A stretch of 64,000 bases of DNA from Scytolyngbya sp. HA4215-MV1. Its GTDB lineage: Bacteria > Cyanobacteriota > Cyanobacteriia > Leptolyngbyales > Leptolyngbyaceae. This document shows positions 45,396-54,724 of the stretch, piece after piece. The stretch covers positions 124,001 to 188,000 of the forward strand of contig JAHHIA010000006.1 in assembly GCA_019359045.1 (NCBI GenBank). Reading direction: 5' to 3'. The position numbers were made by a program, and so were the translations under genes. Under the pieces are notes generated by a model. That model was not told where the DNA came from. It made no database searches and was given only the letters and a program-made list of their open reading frames with translations. How positions within the stretch are numbered: the first letter of the stretch is position 1; each line of letters opens with the position of its first letter.

Positions 45396-45926
45396 ATGAG
45401 ATCGCGAGTCTGGATCATCTTTGGGCTGTTTTTTCCGGCTTGTTTGGGGCTAATGAGACAGCTGATTTGGGGCGATGAGTTGGCAGCTCAGGTGTTAGCG
45501 CTGGTGTTGTTGCTTTTGGGTATCGATCAAGCCCGCATGGCAGTGGTGGATCTGGATCGAGTCTTTGCTGTGCAGCAGCAAGGACAAGACGATCGTTTAC
45601 ACAATTTTTACACTATCACTGTCAGTACGATCGCGTTGGAACTCGTAGGCTTTTATGCGGCTGCCTACTGGTTGGGTTGGGGAGCGATTTGCATTTTGCT
45701 GAGCCAGGTTTGGTTTAATCTACTGACCAATGTTCGGCTCCAGCCTTTGGCAGAGCCTGCCATTGAGACTTGGGCACTGGCAGAACGATTGCCCGTTTTG
45801 CTCGCAGATGGCATTGGGTTAGCGCTGGTCGGTCTCTGGATGTTGCAGATTGCCCCGTTGGCGATCGCTTTGGGGCTATTAGGGTTGCTGGTGGCCTATG
45901 GCTGGGTGAAGTATGGGGCGAGCTAA
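45396..45926 (+). CDS. Conserved membrane protein, unknown function
   Basis: 176 residues from ATG 45396 with four or five hydrophobic segments: VWIIFGLFFPACLGLM, LAAQVLALVLLLLGI, TISTIALELVGFYAAAYWLGW-like stretch, LLADGIGLALVGLWML and LAIALGLLGLLVAYGW. A soluble loop in the first half contains DLDRVFAVQQQGQDDR. I do not recognise a family. Confidence 0.65.
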   Translation: MRSRVWIIFGLFFPACLGLMRQLIWGDELAAQVLALVLLLLGIDQARMAVVDLDRVFAVQQQGQDDRLHNFYTITVSTIALELVGFYAAAYWLGWGAICILLSQVWFNLLTNVRLQPLAEPAIETWALAERLPVLLADGIGLALVGLWMLQIAPLAIALGLLGLLVAYGWVKYGAS

Positions 45927-46075
45927 AATCTCACCTCGTGAATTCTTATTTTTTGTAGTAAATTCTGTTTTTTCTATCTTAGTCTCTCTATCTCAGGGTG
46001 AGCGCAACTGTTACACTTTGGCAATCTTTCATGGCGGGCTTTTGCCTCCAATCATCTGCTGTATCCCTACCCACC

Positions 46076-46627
46076 TCAAGGCAGCGATCGATACATCATC
46101 AGTGCGTCAGCAACGGTGCCATCTTTGAGATGGGCTGCCTGAGGAAGACGAGCGATCGTCTCGAACCCTAGAGATTTCCACAAATTAATAGAAGGCAAGT
46201 TTGTCGAGAAGACCAGGTTGAACATTACTGCCCGATAGCCCTGGTGATGAGCAATCTTCAGCATCGTTTCTCCCATCCAGCGCCCAATGCCCCAACCTCG
46301 AGCCGCAGGATGTACAATAAAACCAGCGTTGCTGATGTGACTACAGCGTCCGGGGAAGTTTGGTTTGATAAAAAAAGCCCCCAAAATTTTTTGGTGCGTT
46401 AGTAGGGGGATTTGCCCAACCGCTCGAACCACAAAGGCTGAGTGACTCATCCAGTAAGCGGCAAACTCTACCGCCGAGAGGGCATGATCTTGCGGGTAGG
46501 TTTGCCCAGCTTCAATGATCTCATTCAGCAGCGCTCTTACCATCTCCTGCTCGTGGGGTTGCATGACATCCAACTCAACCTGAACGTTGCCCTGAAGTGT
46601 TGCATACATGGGAAATTTGAGCTTCAT
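46076..46627 (-). CDS. GNAT-family N-acetyltransferase
   Basis: 183 residues. The acetyl-CoA pyrophosphate loop is seen in VHPAARGWGIGRWMGETML (Q/RxxGxG/A type), followed by the family pattern FNLVFSTNLPSINLWKSLGFETIARLP. It transfers an acetyl group from acetyl-CoA to an amine. The substrate is unknown. The start is the ATG at 46627. Confidence 0.85.
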   Translation of the reverse strand: MKLKFPMYATLQGNVQVELDVMQPHEQEMVRALLNEIIEAGQTYPQDHALSAVEFAAYWMSHSAFVVRAVGQIPLLTHQKILGAFFIKPNFPGRCSHISNAGFIVHPAARGWGIGRWMGETMLKIAHHQGYRAVMFNLVFSTNLPSINLWKSLGFETIARLPQAAHLKDGTVADALMMYRSLP

Positions 46628-46735
46628 CGTGCGGTTTCCTTGCCCTCAATAAAAGATGTCAGAAATTTTTCTAACTCGTGACCCCATAACAGATCTGGGC
46701 TGCATAGCGTATCAATCCGGAGATTTGTAACTCGA

Positions 46736-49700
46736 ATGGCAATCCTACATGGTAGTTGGTTGATGCAACCAACAGCGTCTTACCCCGATTCTTCCTCCCA
46801 TGGCGATCGGACAAAGGCAAGCGATCACACTGGTTGTTTGTTTATCTGGGGAGAAACCTGGCGCAGAGTGATGCCAACCACAGCGGTTGCAGAGGCAGAT
46901 TCTCAGACTTTCGACCCTTGCGATCGTCTGGCAGAACTTCGGCTCCATCCATTTGCCATGTCGCCGATTGAGTTAGCCGACTGGTTGCGATCGCTACACC
47001 AATCCAATCGACTCCAGTTGCCAGTTGCATCTTCCCTGCTTGGTGAACTGGCGATCGCTGCCACTCAGCCATCTGGCCTCAGCACTTCTGCCACGGCTCC
47101 ACGTACCCGTACCGCCCCAAAAACATCCCCAACCACAACGGTTTCCCCTTCATCGCCCCCTATTCAATTTCAGACTCAGCTTTTGGCCATTCCCACGACC
47201 ATTTCAGCCCTGGCAAAGGGAGATGCCATTCTGGCTCAGGCGGAAATCTTACCGCAACATTCTGCCACGGCTCTCGCAGACAGCGCTTCTTGCGAAACGA
47301 CACAGCATTGGCTCTACCCCTGGCAAGTGCAGGGAATTGGTTTGTCTCCTGTGGCAGCCATGTTGTTTTTGAATTCCTTGCCCCTGGGTTCGGTGGGAGT
47401 CGAGGAGTCCTTTTTGGGCGGAGACTTGCGCTTTTGGTCCCATATTGCCCGCTGGAGTCTCGATTTGCTGGCACGATCGAAGTTTTTGCCAGGGCTGGAA
47501 CGATCTCTGACCGCCTCAGTCGCGGCTCGCTGGCAAGTCTTGCTCGACAGCAGCATTGACCATGCTCGCCTAGATAGCTTTACCCAACAGATGCCTGCGG
47601 CTTGCCGCACTTATCAGCAAACGGGAGAGGTAGCCTTTGCGCTGAGTTCTCGACCCGATGCCAGTTCCGGTCCCGTCGCGATCGAGATTCCCATCGCTCC
47701 ACAAACCCTATTGCACCATTTTTTGAACAGTACCTTGGATGCCCAAATCCGCAACATTCACTCAGGCGGGGACGCGCTAGACAAACCGACTTTTGGATCG
47801 CCGATGCAGGAGTGGCTACAAGCACTGACCTCTGAATCTGCCACGATCTCCCCTGATGTGATGATCTCCCCTCTGGAAGCTGCCCTGACCCAGTGGACTG
47901 CCCCTCTGCAATACCAGCTCACCGAGCAAAACCTCTTCCGTACTTGCTTCTATCTCCACCCCCCCCTCACCGGCAGAACCGACTGGCGGTTGGAATATTT
48001 CTTGCAAGCGATCGATGATGCCCAACTTTTAGTCAGCGCCCCCACCCTCTGGAATAACCCCGTGGAAAAGCTGGTCTATCAAGGACGCACGATCAACCAT
48101 CCCCAGGAAACCTTACTGGCGGGGCTGGGGCTGGCATCAAGAGTTTATCCTGCGATCGAACCTAGCTTGCAAGAACAACGTCCCCAATTTTGCACGCTGC
48201 CTGCGGTGCAGGCTTATGACTTCATCAAATCTGTGGCATGGCGACTCCAAGATAGTGGACTGGGGGTGATCATGCCCGAAAGCCTCTCGAACCAGAGCGG
48301 TTGGGCAAGTCGCTTGGGTCTCAAAATTCAGGCACAAACCGCAAAGCGGAAACCCAACGATCGCCTGGGACTGCAAAGTCTGCTCAACTTTCGCTGGGAA
48401 TTGACCATTGGCGGGCAAAGCCTGACGAAACAAGAATTCGATCGCCTGGTAGCACTCAACACGCCCCTGGTCGAAATCAATGGTGAATGGGTCGAACTCC
48501 GCCCTCAGGACATCAAAGCCGCGCAGACATTCTTCAGTAGCCGTAAAGATCAGACCACCCTGTCACTAGAAGATGCCCTCCGCATTGGTACAGGCGACAC
48601 CCAAATGATCGAAAAATTGCCCGTTGTCAGTTTCGAGGCGTCCGGCGCATTACAGGATTTAATTACCACCCTGACTGGTAAACGTACGGTGGAAGCCATT
48701 TCACCCCCTGCCAGTTTCAAAGGCGAATTGCGTCCCTACCAGGCGCGCGGGGTCGGTTGGCTGGCGTTTCTAGAAGAATGGAATCTGGGAGCCTGTCTAG
48801 CAGATGATATGGGGTTGGGCAAGACGATCGAATTTATTGCCTTTCTGCTGCATCTGAAAGAACAGCAAAAGCTGGAAAATCCCACACTGCTGGTTTGCCC
48901 CACCTCCGTCTTGGGCAACTGGGAACGCGAAGTAAAAAAGTTTGGACCCAGCCTGAAACTGTTGGTGCATCATGGCGACAAACGTGCCAAGGGTAAAACT
49001 TTTGCGAAAGCTGTGCAGGGAATCGATCTGATTATTACCAGCTATGCGCTGATTCACCGCGATCTCAAGGATCTGCAAAGCGTTTCCTGGCAAGGCGTGG
49101 TGTTAGACGAAGCCCAAAATATCAAAAACTCTGATGCCAAACAATCTCAAGCTGTGCGGCAGTTAGAAACCCAGTTTCGCATTGCCCTTACGGGTACTCC
49201 TGTCGAAAACCGTCTCTCGGAACTCTGGTCGATTCTAGACTTCCTCAATCCGGGGTATTTGGGACCCAAAAACTTCTTTCAGCGGCGCTTTGCCATCCCG
49301 ATCGAACGCTATGGCGACACCACTTCTCTGCAAACCTTACGCTCCCTAGCGCAGCCCTTCATCCTGCGACGGCTCAAAACGGACAAAACCATCATCCAGG
49401 ATTTGCCCGACAAGCAGGAAATGACGGTCTTCTGTGGGCTATCGGCAGAACAAGCCTCCCTTTATCAACATACCGTTGAGAAATCTTTGGCAGAAATCGA
49501 AGCCAGTGATGGCATCCAGCGACGTGGTGAAATTCTGGCCCTACTGGTAAAGCTGAAACAAATTTGTAACCATCCCACCCTCTTTTTGAAAGATGACGGG
49601 GGCAAGACAAAGGATCAAAAGGCAAAGGTCGTCCCCAGTTCCCCATCCTCTGCCTTTGAAACCCGATCAGGTAAACTGCAACGGTTGGGTGAAATGCTAG

Positions 49701-50218
49701 AAGAAGTGATTGCTGAAGGCGATCGCGCTCTGATCTTTACCCAATTTGCCGAGTGGGGCAAACTCCTCAAAGCCCACTTAGAAAAACAACTGGGACGAGA
49801 AACCTTGTTGCTTTACGGGGGCACATCTAAGAAACAACGAGAAGAAATGGTCGATCGCTTCCAGCACGATCCCCAGGGACCTCGCATCTTTGTTCTCTCA
49901 CTGAAGGCGGGGGGGGTGGGCTTGAACCTGACCCGTGCCAATCACGTTTTTCACTTCGATCGCTGGTGGAACCCAGCAGTAGAAAATCAGGCAACCGATC
50001 GCGTTTTCCGTATCGGACAAACCCGTAATGTGCAAGTACACAAATTTGTTTGCTCTGGCACGCTGGAAGAAAAAATTCATGATCTGATCGAGAGCAAAAA
50101 AGCCTTGGCAGAACAGGTGATTGGTGCAGGCGAAAACTGGCTCACTGAGCTAGATACTGATAGTTTACGCAATCTGCTCTTGCTCGATCGCAGCGCCATT
50201 ATCGAAGCCGAAGAATAG
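46736..50218 (+). CDS. SNF2-family DNA-dependent ATPase/helicase with N-terminal SNF2-associated domain
   Basis: 1160 residues. The N-terminal half includes the bacterial SNF2_assoc-type domain. The C-terminal half carries all Swi2/Snf2 motifs: I DDMGLGKTIEF, Ia LLVCPTSVLGNWERE, II VLDEAQNIKN, III LTGTPVENRLSELW, IV ALIFTQFAEWGK, V LSLKAGGVGLNLT and VI NQATDRVFRIGQTRNV. It remodels or translocates on DNA or protein-DNA complexes. In cyanobacteria and other bacteria such genes often pair with a SWIM-domain gene; here that gene is 4.5 kb away (54725-55582), separated by an IS element and others. Confidence 0.93.
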   Translation: MAILHGSWLMQPTASYPDSSSHGDRTKASDHTGCLFIWGETWRRVMPTTAVAEADSQTFDPCDRLAELRLHPFAMSPIELADWLRSLHQSNRLQLPVASSLLGELAIAATQPSGLSTSATAPRTRTAPKTSPTTTVSPSSPPIQFQTQLLAIPTTISALAKGDAILAQAEILPQHSATALADSASCETTQHWLYPWQVQGIGLSPVAAMLFLNSLPLGSVGVEESFLGGDLRFWSHIARWSLDLLARSKFLPGLERSLTASVAARWQVLLDSSIDHARLDSFTQQMPAACRTYQQTGEVAFALSSRPDASSGPVAIEIPIAPQTLLHHFLNSTLDAQIRNIHSGGDALDKPTFGSPMQEWLQALTSESATISPDVMISPLEAALTQWTAPLQYQLTEQNLFRTCFYLHPPLTGRTDWRLEYFLQAIDDAQLLVSAPTLWNNPVEKLVYQGRTINHPQETLLAGLGLASRVYPAIEPSLQEQRPQFCTLPAVQAYDFIKSVAWRLQDSGLGVIMPESLSNQSGWASRLGLKIQAQTAKRKPNDRLGLQSLLNFRWELTIGGQSLTKQEFDRLVALNTPLVEINGEWVELRPQDIKAAQTFFSSRKDQTTLSLEDALRIGTGDTQMIEKLPVVSFEASGALQDLITTLTGKRTVEAISPPASFKGELRPYQARGVGWLAFLEEWNLGACLADDMGLGKTIEFIAFLLHLKEQQKLENPTLLVCPTSVLGNWEREVKKFGPSLKLLVHHGDKRAKGKTFAKAVQGIDLIITSYALIHRDLKDLQSVSWQGVVLDEAQNIKNSDAKQSQAVRQLETQFRIALTGTPVENRLSELWSILDFLNPGYLGPKNFFQRRFAIPIERYGDTTSLQTLRSLAQPFILRRLKTDKTIIQDLPDKQEMTVFCGLSAEQASLYQHTVEKSLAEIEASDGIQRRGEILALLVKLKQICNHPTLFLKDDGGKTKDQKAKVVPSSPSSAFETRSGKLQRLGEMLEEVIAEGDRALIFTQFAEWGKLLKAHLEKQLGRETLLLYGGTSKKQREEMVDRFQHDPQGPRIFVLSLKAGGVGLNLTRANHVFHFDRWWNPAVENQATDRVFRIGQTRNVQVHKFVCSGTLEEKIHDLIESKKALAEQVIGAGENWLTELDTDSLRNLLLLDRSAIIEAEE

Positions 50219-50223
50219 CATCA

Positions 50224-50628
50224 CTACAAGGCAACATTGGGTAAACCTTGCTGCTGTAACACAGCTTGTGCCCAAAGACGATCGACTTCAACCAAAGGTG
50301 GCACAGAATCAGGGGTAAACGCACCGCATGGATCTCTGCTGTTGGCTTTGCCGTCGTCGGGTTCAGCGGTTGCTGTGCCCACCACAGCGAATCGAGAAAA
50401 TCGCATCCTCAATGCCATGATGCGCAATGGTAAACCCTGGCAAGGTTCCACTGAAGAAATGGCAGTGAGAAATTGAGCAAACAGGGGTAGCGTTTGCGCT
50501 GATCGCCGTGGTGAGGCAATGGGCACTTTTTGATAGTGACGATCGTTCACAGAAGTCAAGATGCCAAATGGTTCACTTGGATTCTTTTGATTGAGTACGA
50601 GTGAATTGTCGTTAGAATTGAATCTCAT
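50224..50628 (-). CDS. Hypothetical protein
   Basis: 134 residues, convergent with the helicase gene and ending 5 bp after its stop. Basic and Pro-rich, with no signal, membrane helix or recognised motif; the ending (PPLVEVDRLWAQAVLQQQGLPNVAL) looks like a genuine helix. Coding status is uncertain because there is no clear ribosome binding site. Confidence 0.45.
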   Translation of the reverse strand: MRFNSNDNSLVLNQKNPSEPFGILTSVNDRHYQKVPIASPRRSAQTLPLFAQFLTAISSVEPCQGLPLRIMALRMRFSRFAVVGTATAEPDDGKANSRDPCGAFTPDSVPPLVEVDRLWAQAVLQQQGLPNVAL

Positions 50629-50893
50629 CGCTTTTTATGTGAGCGATGGTATGGCTTAGATAGATGATAAGCTGTACCATTGATTGTGCTTTGAATGATT
50701 CCCCAACATTGTTGAATTGAATTTCTCAAATATTCATTGGATGTTTGACATTCAACATAATCGCTTGGAATCTCCAGTGATCAGTGCGATCTTGTTTTCC
50801 AGGACGCGCTGAGTGAGCTTGTTTGTGGATGGCTGGCCGATCGCGTCTGGTGAAGACAATGTTTGGATGAGTGAAGTCATTATTCCTCTTTTT

Positions 50894-51770
50894 GAGTCAG
50901 TAGGGGTAAGTCGTGAACTTTGACGAGTTTGGCGCAGACGCGAGTAGTCGCAAAACGGCGATTGGTAGCGATTAATCAGGCAATCGTTCATAGTCACGGA
51001 GGATGCGAGCATTGTCTAACCAAGTCCAAGTCCGTTCGACAATCCATCGTTTGGGTTCGAGGTGAAATCCTGTAGCCGCCTCTGAACGCCGACTAATCTC
51101 AACCTCAACTTGCCGTTGGGACTGAGCAAAGTAGTGCTCAATCAAGCCAGCCAAAGCACCTCGATAGCCTTGGTCTGCTAGCACTTTAACAATGCGCTTG
51201 AACATCTCAAGCACCCACACTAAAACTGCAGGAGCCGCTTTGACATCAGCCGTATTGGCAGAAGTAACGTAACAACCTAACACCAGTCCCAACACATCCA
51301 CCACAATGTGCTGCTTGCGTCCTTTCACCTTTTCGTTGCCATCAAAGCCGTGTTGCTCCCCCCTTTTTGTCCGAGTTTAACCGACTGACTATCGATGATC
51401 GTTAAACTGGGTTCTGGCTCTCGCCCTTCACTGATACGGACTTGCTGCACCAAGACCCCGTTAATTTGCTCCCAGATGCCTAAGTTGACCCACAGCCGAA
51501 AGTAGCCATAGACCGTTTGCCACGCCGGAAAATCACAGGGTAGATTGCGCCATTTGATCCCATTGTCAGCACGGTAGAAAATCGCGTTCAATACCTCACG
51601 CAGGCTAACCTCACGTAGTTTGCCGACCGGCTTCTCAGGGGGGAGTAAAGGCTCGATCTGCAACCATTCTTCATCCGTCAGGTCACTGTCACAGTAGGGT
51701 TGGTTCATGCTTCCAAGCTAGAGGTAGGTGGATTTCTTAGGTATCGCTGGTATCGCTGATCCTATGTCTC
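50894..51770 (-). mobile_element. IS5-family (IS427-like) insertion sequence
   Basis: About 877 bp around a two-frame DDE transposase. Possible imperfect inverted ends are GAGTCAGTAGGGG at the left and, reading inward from the right, GAGACATAGGATC. The size fits the family. Boundaries are tentative and I cannot identify a convincing target duplication. The sequence left of it (50700-50890) shows no intact gene. Confidence 0.7.
50972..51708 (-). CDS. IS5-family transposase, two frames joined by a -1 frameshift
   Basis: The first frame (51708-51325, 127 aa) has the helix-turn-helix start DLTDEEWLQIEPLLPP and the first catalytic Asp in IIDSQSVK. The second (51328-50972, 118 aa) has the second Asp in VLADQGYRG and the Glu in WIVERTW. 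On the coding strand the run AAAAAGGGGGG (about 51359-51369) lies just upstream of the frame-one stop. A -1 slip on it restores the family sequence: after KGG the -1 frame reads EQHGFDGNEKVKGRKQHIVVD-like residues. Programmed frameshifting is normal in this IS group, so the element may be active. Confidence 0.85.
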
Positions 51771-51989
51771 CTTGAACTCCTTCTTGATATTTATTTACAA
51801 ACAGATTCTCAGGCTCACACTTGGATACAGTTTGGCTCAGAAATCTGCGCCAATTACTCGATTAGGAGGCATGATTTAGACGGAACTGAAAAATTTGGCA
51901 TAAGGGCAACATTCTGGACAGAGCTTGGACGTTTTTAACCGAAATGCCAGAGCACGATCGAATTTCTTCGACAGGTTAGCAAAACAGCA

Positions 51990-52472
51990 ATGAAATGGTC
52001 TGGTGTAGTTAAGGTTTTAGTTGGGTTGGCGATCGCGATCGCAATCTTTGCAGTCGCAGGGGTCTTGGCATTTCGCTACATTTCCCAAATGACCTCTCTG
52101 CCCCCACGACCCACCTTCCCCAATGATCAGCCCTCTGCCAAAGTGAAGCCATCGACAGCGGTTGCCCAGCCCAAGACCCAGGCGAAGCCGAAGCCCACAC
52201 CCACGCCCAGCAAATCGCCAAGTCCCACTGCAACGGATGCAGCAACTTATCCCGCTCGAATCAATTTGTCTCAAGGACTGAATGTGCGGGATGCCCCCAG
52301 TGTGGATGCCAACCGGATTGGTGGGGTGGACTATAACGAACAAGTTAGCGTGTTAGAAGAGAGTGCTGATGGCGAATGGCAACGAATTCGCGTTGAAAGT
52401 AGTGGGTTAGAAGGGTGGATTAAGTCAGGCTATAGCGAACGAATTGACGAACATCCGAAAGAAAATCAGTAA
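51990..52472 (+). CDS. Membrane-anchored SH3b-domain protein
   Basis: 160 residues. An N-terminal membrane anchor (VLVGLAIAIAIFAVAGVLAF) is followed by a Pro/Lys/Thr-rich linker (PKTQAKPKPTPTPSKSPSP) and an SH3_3 domain (about 92-150: LNVRDAPSVDANRIGGVDYNE..VSVLEES..GEWQRI). Bacterial SH3b domains usually contact cell-wall peptides. Only one domain is present and there is no hydrolase, so it may be a binding or scaffold protein. Confidence 0.75.
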   Translation: MKWSGVVKVLVGLAIAIAIFAVAGVLAFRYISQMTSLPPRPTFPNDQPSAKVKPSTAVAQPKTQAKPKPTPTPSKSPSPTATDAATYPARINLSQGLNVRDAPSVDANRIGGVDYNEQVSVLEESADGEWQRIRVESSGLEGWIKSGYSERIDEHPKENQ

Positions 52473-53100
52473 TACCTCTATTCAGATCTCAGTCGCCCGC
52501 AGAGGGTGTTTGAAAAGGTGCTCGCTGTGATGTTGAACACTCAGAGATCCCCCCAGTCCCCGTGCTTTAGCGAAGCCATGCCGACAGGCTATACGTACCG
52601 CTGCGCTAGAAAAAAGGGGGAGATCAGCTTCAAAGTCCCCCTTAAAAAGGGGGATTTAGGGGGATCGTGTCTGTTGTTACTTGCGAAAGGACTTTTAAAA
52701 GATCCTCTCACCATTGCACAGCAAATGGTCCACGATCGGGGCACCGAACCACCTCTAACAAAAGCTAGAAAACTGGAGTAATCGCTAGCAGGATGCCTCG
52801 CTTTAAGCTGCGATCGGTGAACATTGAGCGCTGTTCAAAAAATACGAAATTGATCAGAAGCAGCCTATTGGATGAGTCAAGATAATTTCATGATTCGAGA
52901 TCAAGAATTGCAGCTTTGCTCTAGCTTTGCATCACCGATAAGGCTAAAATAAAATCTATCAGGTTGAAATCTAGCTTTCTAACCCCTTTGAGGGAGATTT
53001 GAAGCAATTTGCTTGGTTTCAGATTTTCAAGTTACTTCTTGTTAGCTGAAAAGCCACTTTTTGAAAGAGTGGAATTGGAAGTTTTGTTTGTTACTCTGCC
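52473..53100. other. Intergenic region carrying repeat family D
   Basis: About 630 bp. Repeat D copy 3 occupies the first third. The rest is AT-rich with no supported gene and presumably contains the promoter of the peptidoglycan-binding gene at 53101. Confidence 0.5.
52503..52709 (+). mobile_element. Repeat family D, copy 3
   Basis: About 205 bp, the longest copy. Its ends GAGGGTGTTTGAAAAGG and AAAGGACTTTTAAAAGATCCTCTC are roughly inverted. Internally it contains GTCCCCCTTAAAAAGGGGGA and the shared GCGCTAGAAAAAAG. An extra insertion (about 52565-52598) is absent from the other copies. Confidence 0.65.
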
Positions 53101-54213
53101 ATGGAAACTCTTGCTTATTTGCATGCTGCCTGTGCTTATGAATCGGCTCCCGATACTGCATCTGAGCTGAAGTCTGATAAGGCTGAGCCGATCGTTCAGG
53201 GAAGCTGGGGGCGGCTTTCTAGCCCTGCGGTCTTGCGGTTGCTGTCACTGATGGTTGGCTTATTGGTCGTTAGCTTGTCTAATGCTGCGATCGCGGCAAG
53301 TTTGCAGCAAGGAGACACAGGGTCTGAGGTCAGTGCACTGCAAGAAAAACTCACTCGCTTGGGTTATTTTGAGGGACCCCAAACGGGTTATTTTGGCTCT
53401 CTCACCCAGGAAGCCGTGATTCGGTTTCAGCGAGAGAGTGGGTTATCCGCAGATGGGGTTTACGGTGCTCAAACGCAACAATTGCTTGAACAAAAAGCAT
53501 CATCCAGGGCTGTGGGGATGCAGAGTGCCGCGATGGTTTCTGCAGTGCAACAAAAGCTCAGAGACCGGGGGTATTACGACGGTGCGGTTGATGGGATTTA
53601 TGGCTCCTTAACCCGAACCGCAGTCACCAATTTTCAGCGAGATTTTGGTTTGAAAGCCGATGGCATTGTGGGACCGCGAACGCTGGCAGTATTGAATGGC
53701 AATACAGCGATCGGCAGCGATATTGATCCGCCTAGTGCAGCTCCGGTTAGCGCACTTCCTCCTAGCTCGGTTGCAGCGGGAGTGAGCGTGTCAGAAATCC
53801 AAAGGCTGTTGCGGTTCAAGGGTTACTACAACGGGGCGATCGACAGCGTGTATAGCCCAGCCACCCGCTCAGCTGTGATCAAGTTTCAGCAAGATCAAGG
53901 GTTGAAACCCGATGGTATTGTAGGTTCCCAAACGATTCGGGTTTTGCGTGGAGCCATGAGTCGATCGGCATCGCCTTCTACCCCTTTTATTCGTAGTGAG
54001 CAGACTAGCGATGCCAGTCGTGCCTACTTCGTGCTGGTTCCTTATCGAGATAACAGCACTTTGGAGAAAGTTCGTCGGCTAGCACCTGATGCCTTTTTGA
54101 CGACTTCTCAACAGGGGGCGTTTATTCAAGCGGGTTCGTTTAACGATCGTGCAGGCGCTGAAAAGTGGTCTCAGGTTTTGCGATCGCAGGGCTTGAACGC
54201 GCAAATTAACTGA
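53101..54213 (+). CDS. Exported protein with three peptidoglycan-binding domains and a SPOR-like C-terminus
   Basis: 370 residues. After 50 cytoplasmic residues a hydrophobic segment (LRLLSLMVGLLVVSLSNAAIAAS) anchors or exports it. Three PG_binding_1 domains follow (about 66-130, 143-205, 235-290), each with a LRxxGYY-DGxxDGxxGxxTxxAVxxFQ-like pattern. The final 65 residues (YFVLVPYRDNSTLEKVRRLAPDAF ... IQAGSFNDRAGAEKWSQVL) match the end of the beta-helix protein at 6859-9087. A cell-wall-associated function is likely; no catalytic domain is visible. Confidence 0.85.
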   Translation: METLAYLHAACAYESAPDTASELKSDKAEPIVQGSWGRLSSPAVLRLLSLMVGLLVVSLSNAAIAASLQQGDTGSEVSALQEKLTRLGYFEGPQTGYFGSLTQEAVIRFQRESGLSADGVYGAQTQQLLEQKASSRAVGMQSAAMVSAVQQKLRDRGYYDGAVDGIYGSLTRTAVTNFQRDFGLKADGIVGPRTLAVLNGNTAIGSDIDPPSAAPVSALPPSSVAAGVSVSEIQRLLRFKGYYNGAIDSVYSPATRSAVIKFQQDQGLKPDGIVGSQTIRVLRGAMSRSASPSTPFIRSEQTSDASRAYFVLVPYRDNSTLEKVRRLAPDAFLTTSQQGAFIQAGSFNDRAGAEKWSQVLRSQGLNAQIN

Positions 54214-54342
54214 GTCCAAGCGTCAAGCTTTGCTTGTGTCCCGATAAAATGAAGGTTCAATTATATTGAACCTACGTTCCTAAATAACGAAGCGCAGCGG
54301 GAAACTCCATTGCGCTTTGCTGTTCTATTATCCTTTATTCAA

Positions 54343-54416
54343 CCCCCCAGGTAGGATTCGAACCTACGACCGCCGACTTAGAAGGTCGATGCTCTATCCA
54401 ACTGAGCTACTGGAGG
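54343..54416 (-). tRNA. tRNA-Arg (anticodon UCU)
   Basis: A complete cloverleaf can be read on the minus strand. The acceptor is CCTCCAG / CTGGGGG with discriminator G; the D arm is AGCTCAGTTGGATAGAGC; the anticodon stem TCGAC/GTCGG encloses loop CTTCTAA, giving anticodon TCT. The T arm is GTAGGTTCGAATCCTAC. CCA is not encoded. It reads AGA (and AGG by wobble) codons. No integrase is adjacent. Confidence 0.95.
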
Positions 54417-54576
54417 AGGGTTAGGAGTTGGAGAAGTTCAATTTTCACTTAACCAACCCTGAATCATGAACTGATCATTTTTTCCTTGTCAGCCTATCGT
54501 ATCAAAATCGTACAGAGATTGCTTAAAAGACTGGAAGATTCGGCCCTGGATTGGGCTATTGGCGTTAGAGAGATTT

Positions 54577-54717
54577 CTGCTTCTGATGGATTTTGTGTTG
54601 GAGCTGTCAAACCTTGTAGGGGCGTGGCATTTGGACAATGCTTTTCAAGCTAAGCAAGAATTTTGTACCAAATGCCGCACCCCTGCGCTGGATCAACACA
54701 AGTTGAGTTAGAACCAG
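54577..54717 (+). mobile_element. Palindromic MITE family C, copy 3
   Basis: 141 bp with the same ends and internal palindrome as the copies at 34.5 and 35.5 kb. Its flanks AGAGATTT (54569-54576) and GGAGATTT (54718-54725) differ at one of eight bases. It abuts the stop codon of the SWIM-domain gene. Confidence 0.85.
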
Positions 54718-54724
54718 GGAGATT

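Noticed and set aside
52506-52781. 91-codon frame
   Set aside because: It is also within repeat family D; the encoded peptide reflects the repeat and not a gene.
54343-54717. tRNA-Arg considered as an integration site of a genomic island
   Set aside because: No integrase gene and no duplicated tRNA 3' end are visible nearby; the adjacent 141-bp element is a MITE with its own duplications.
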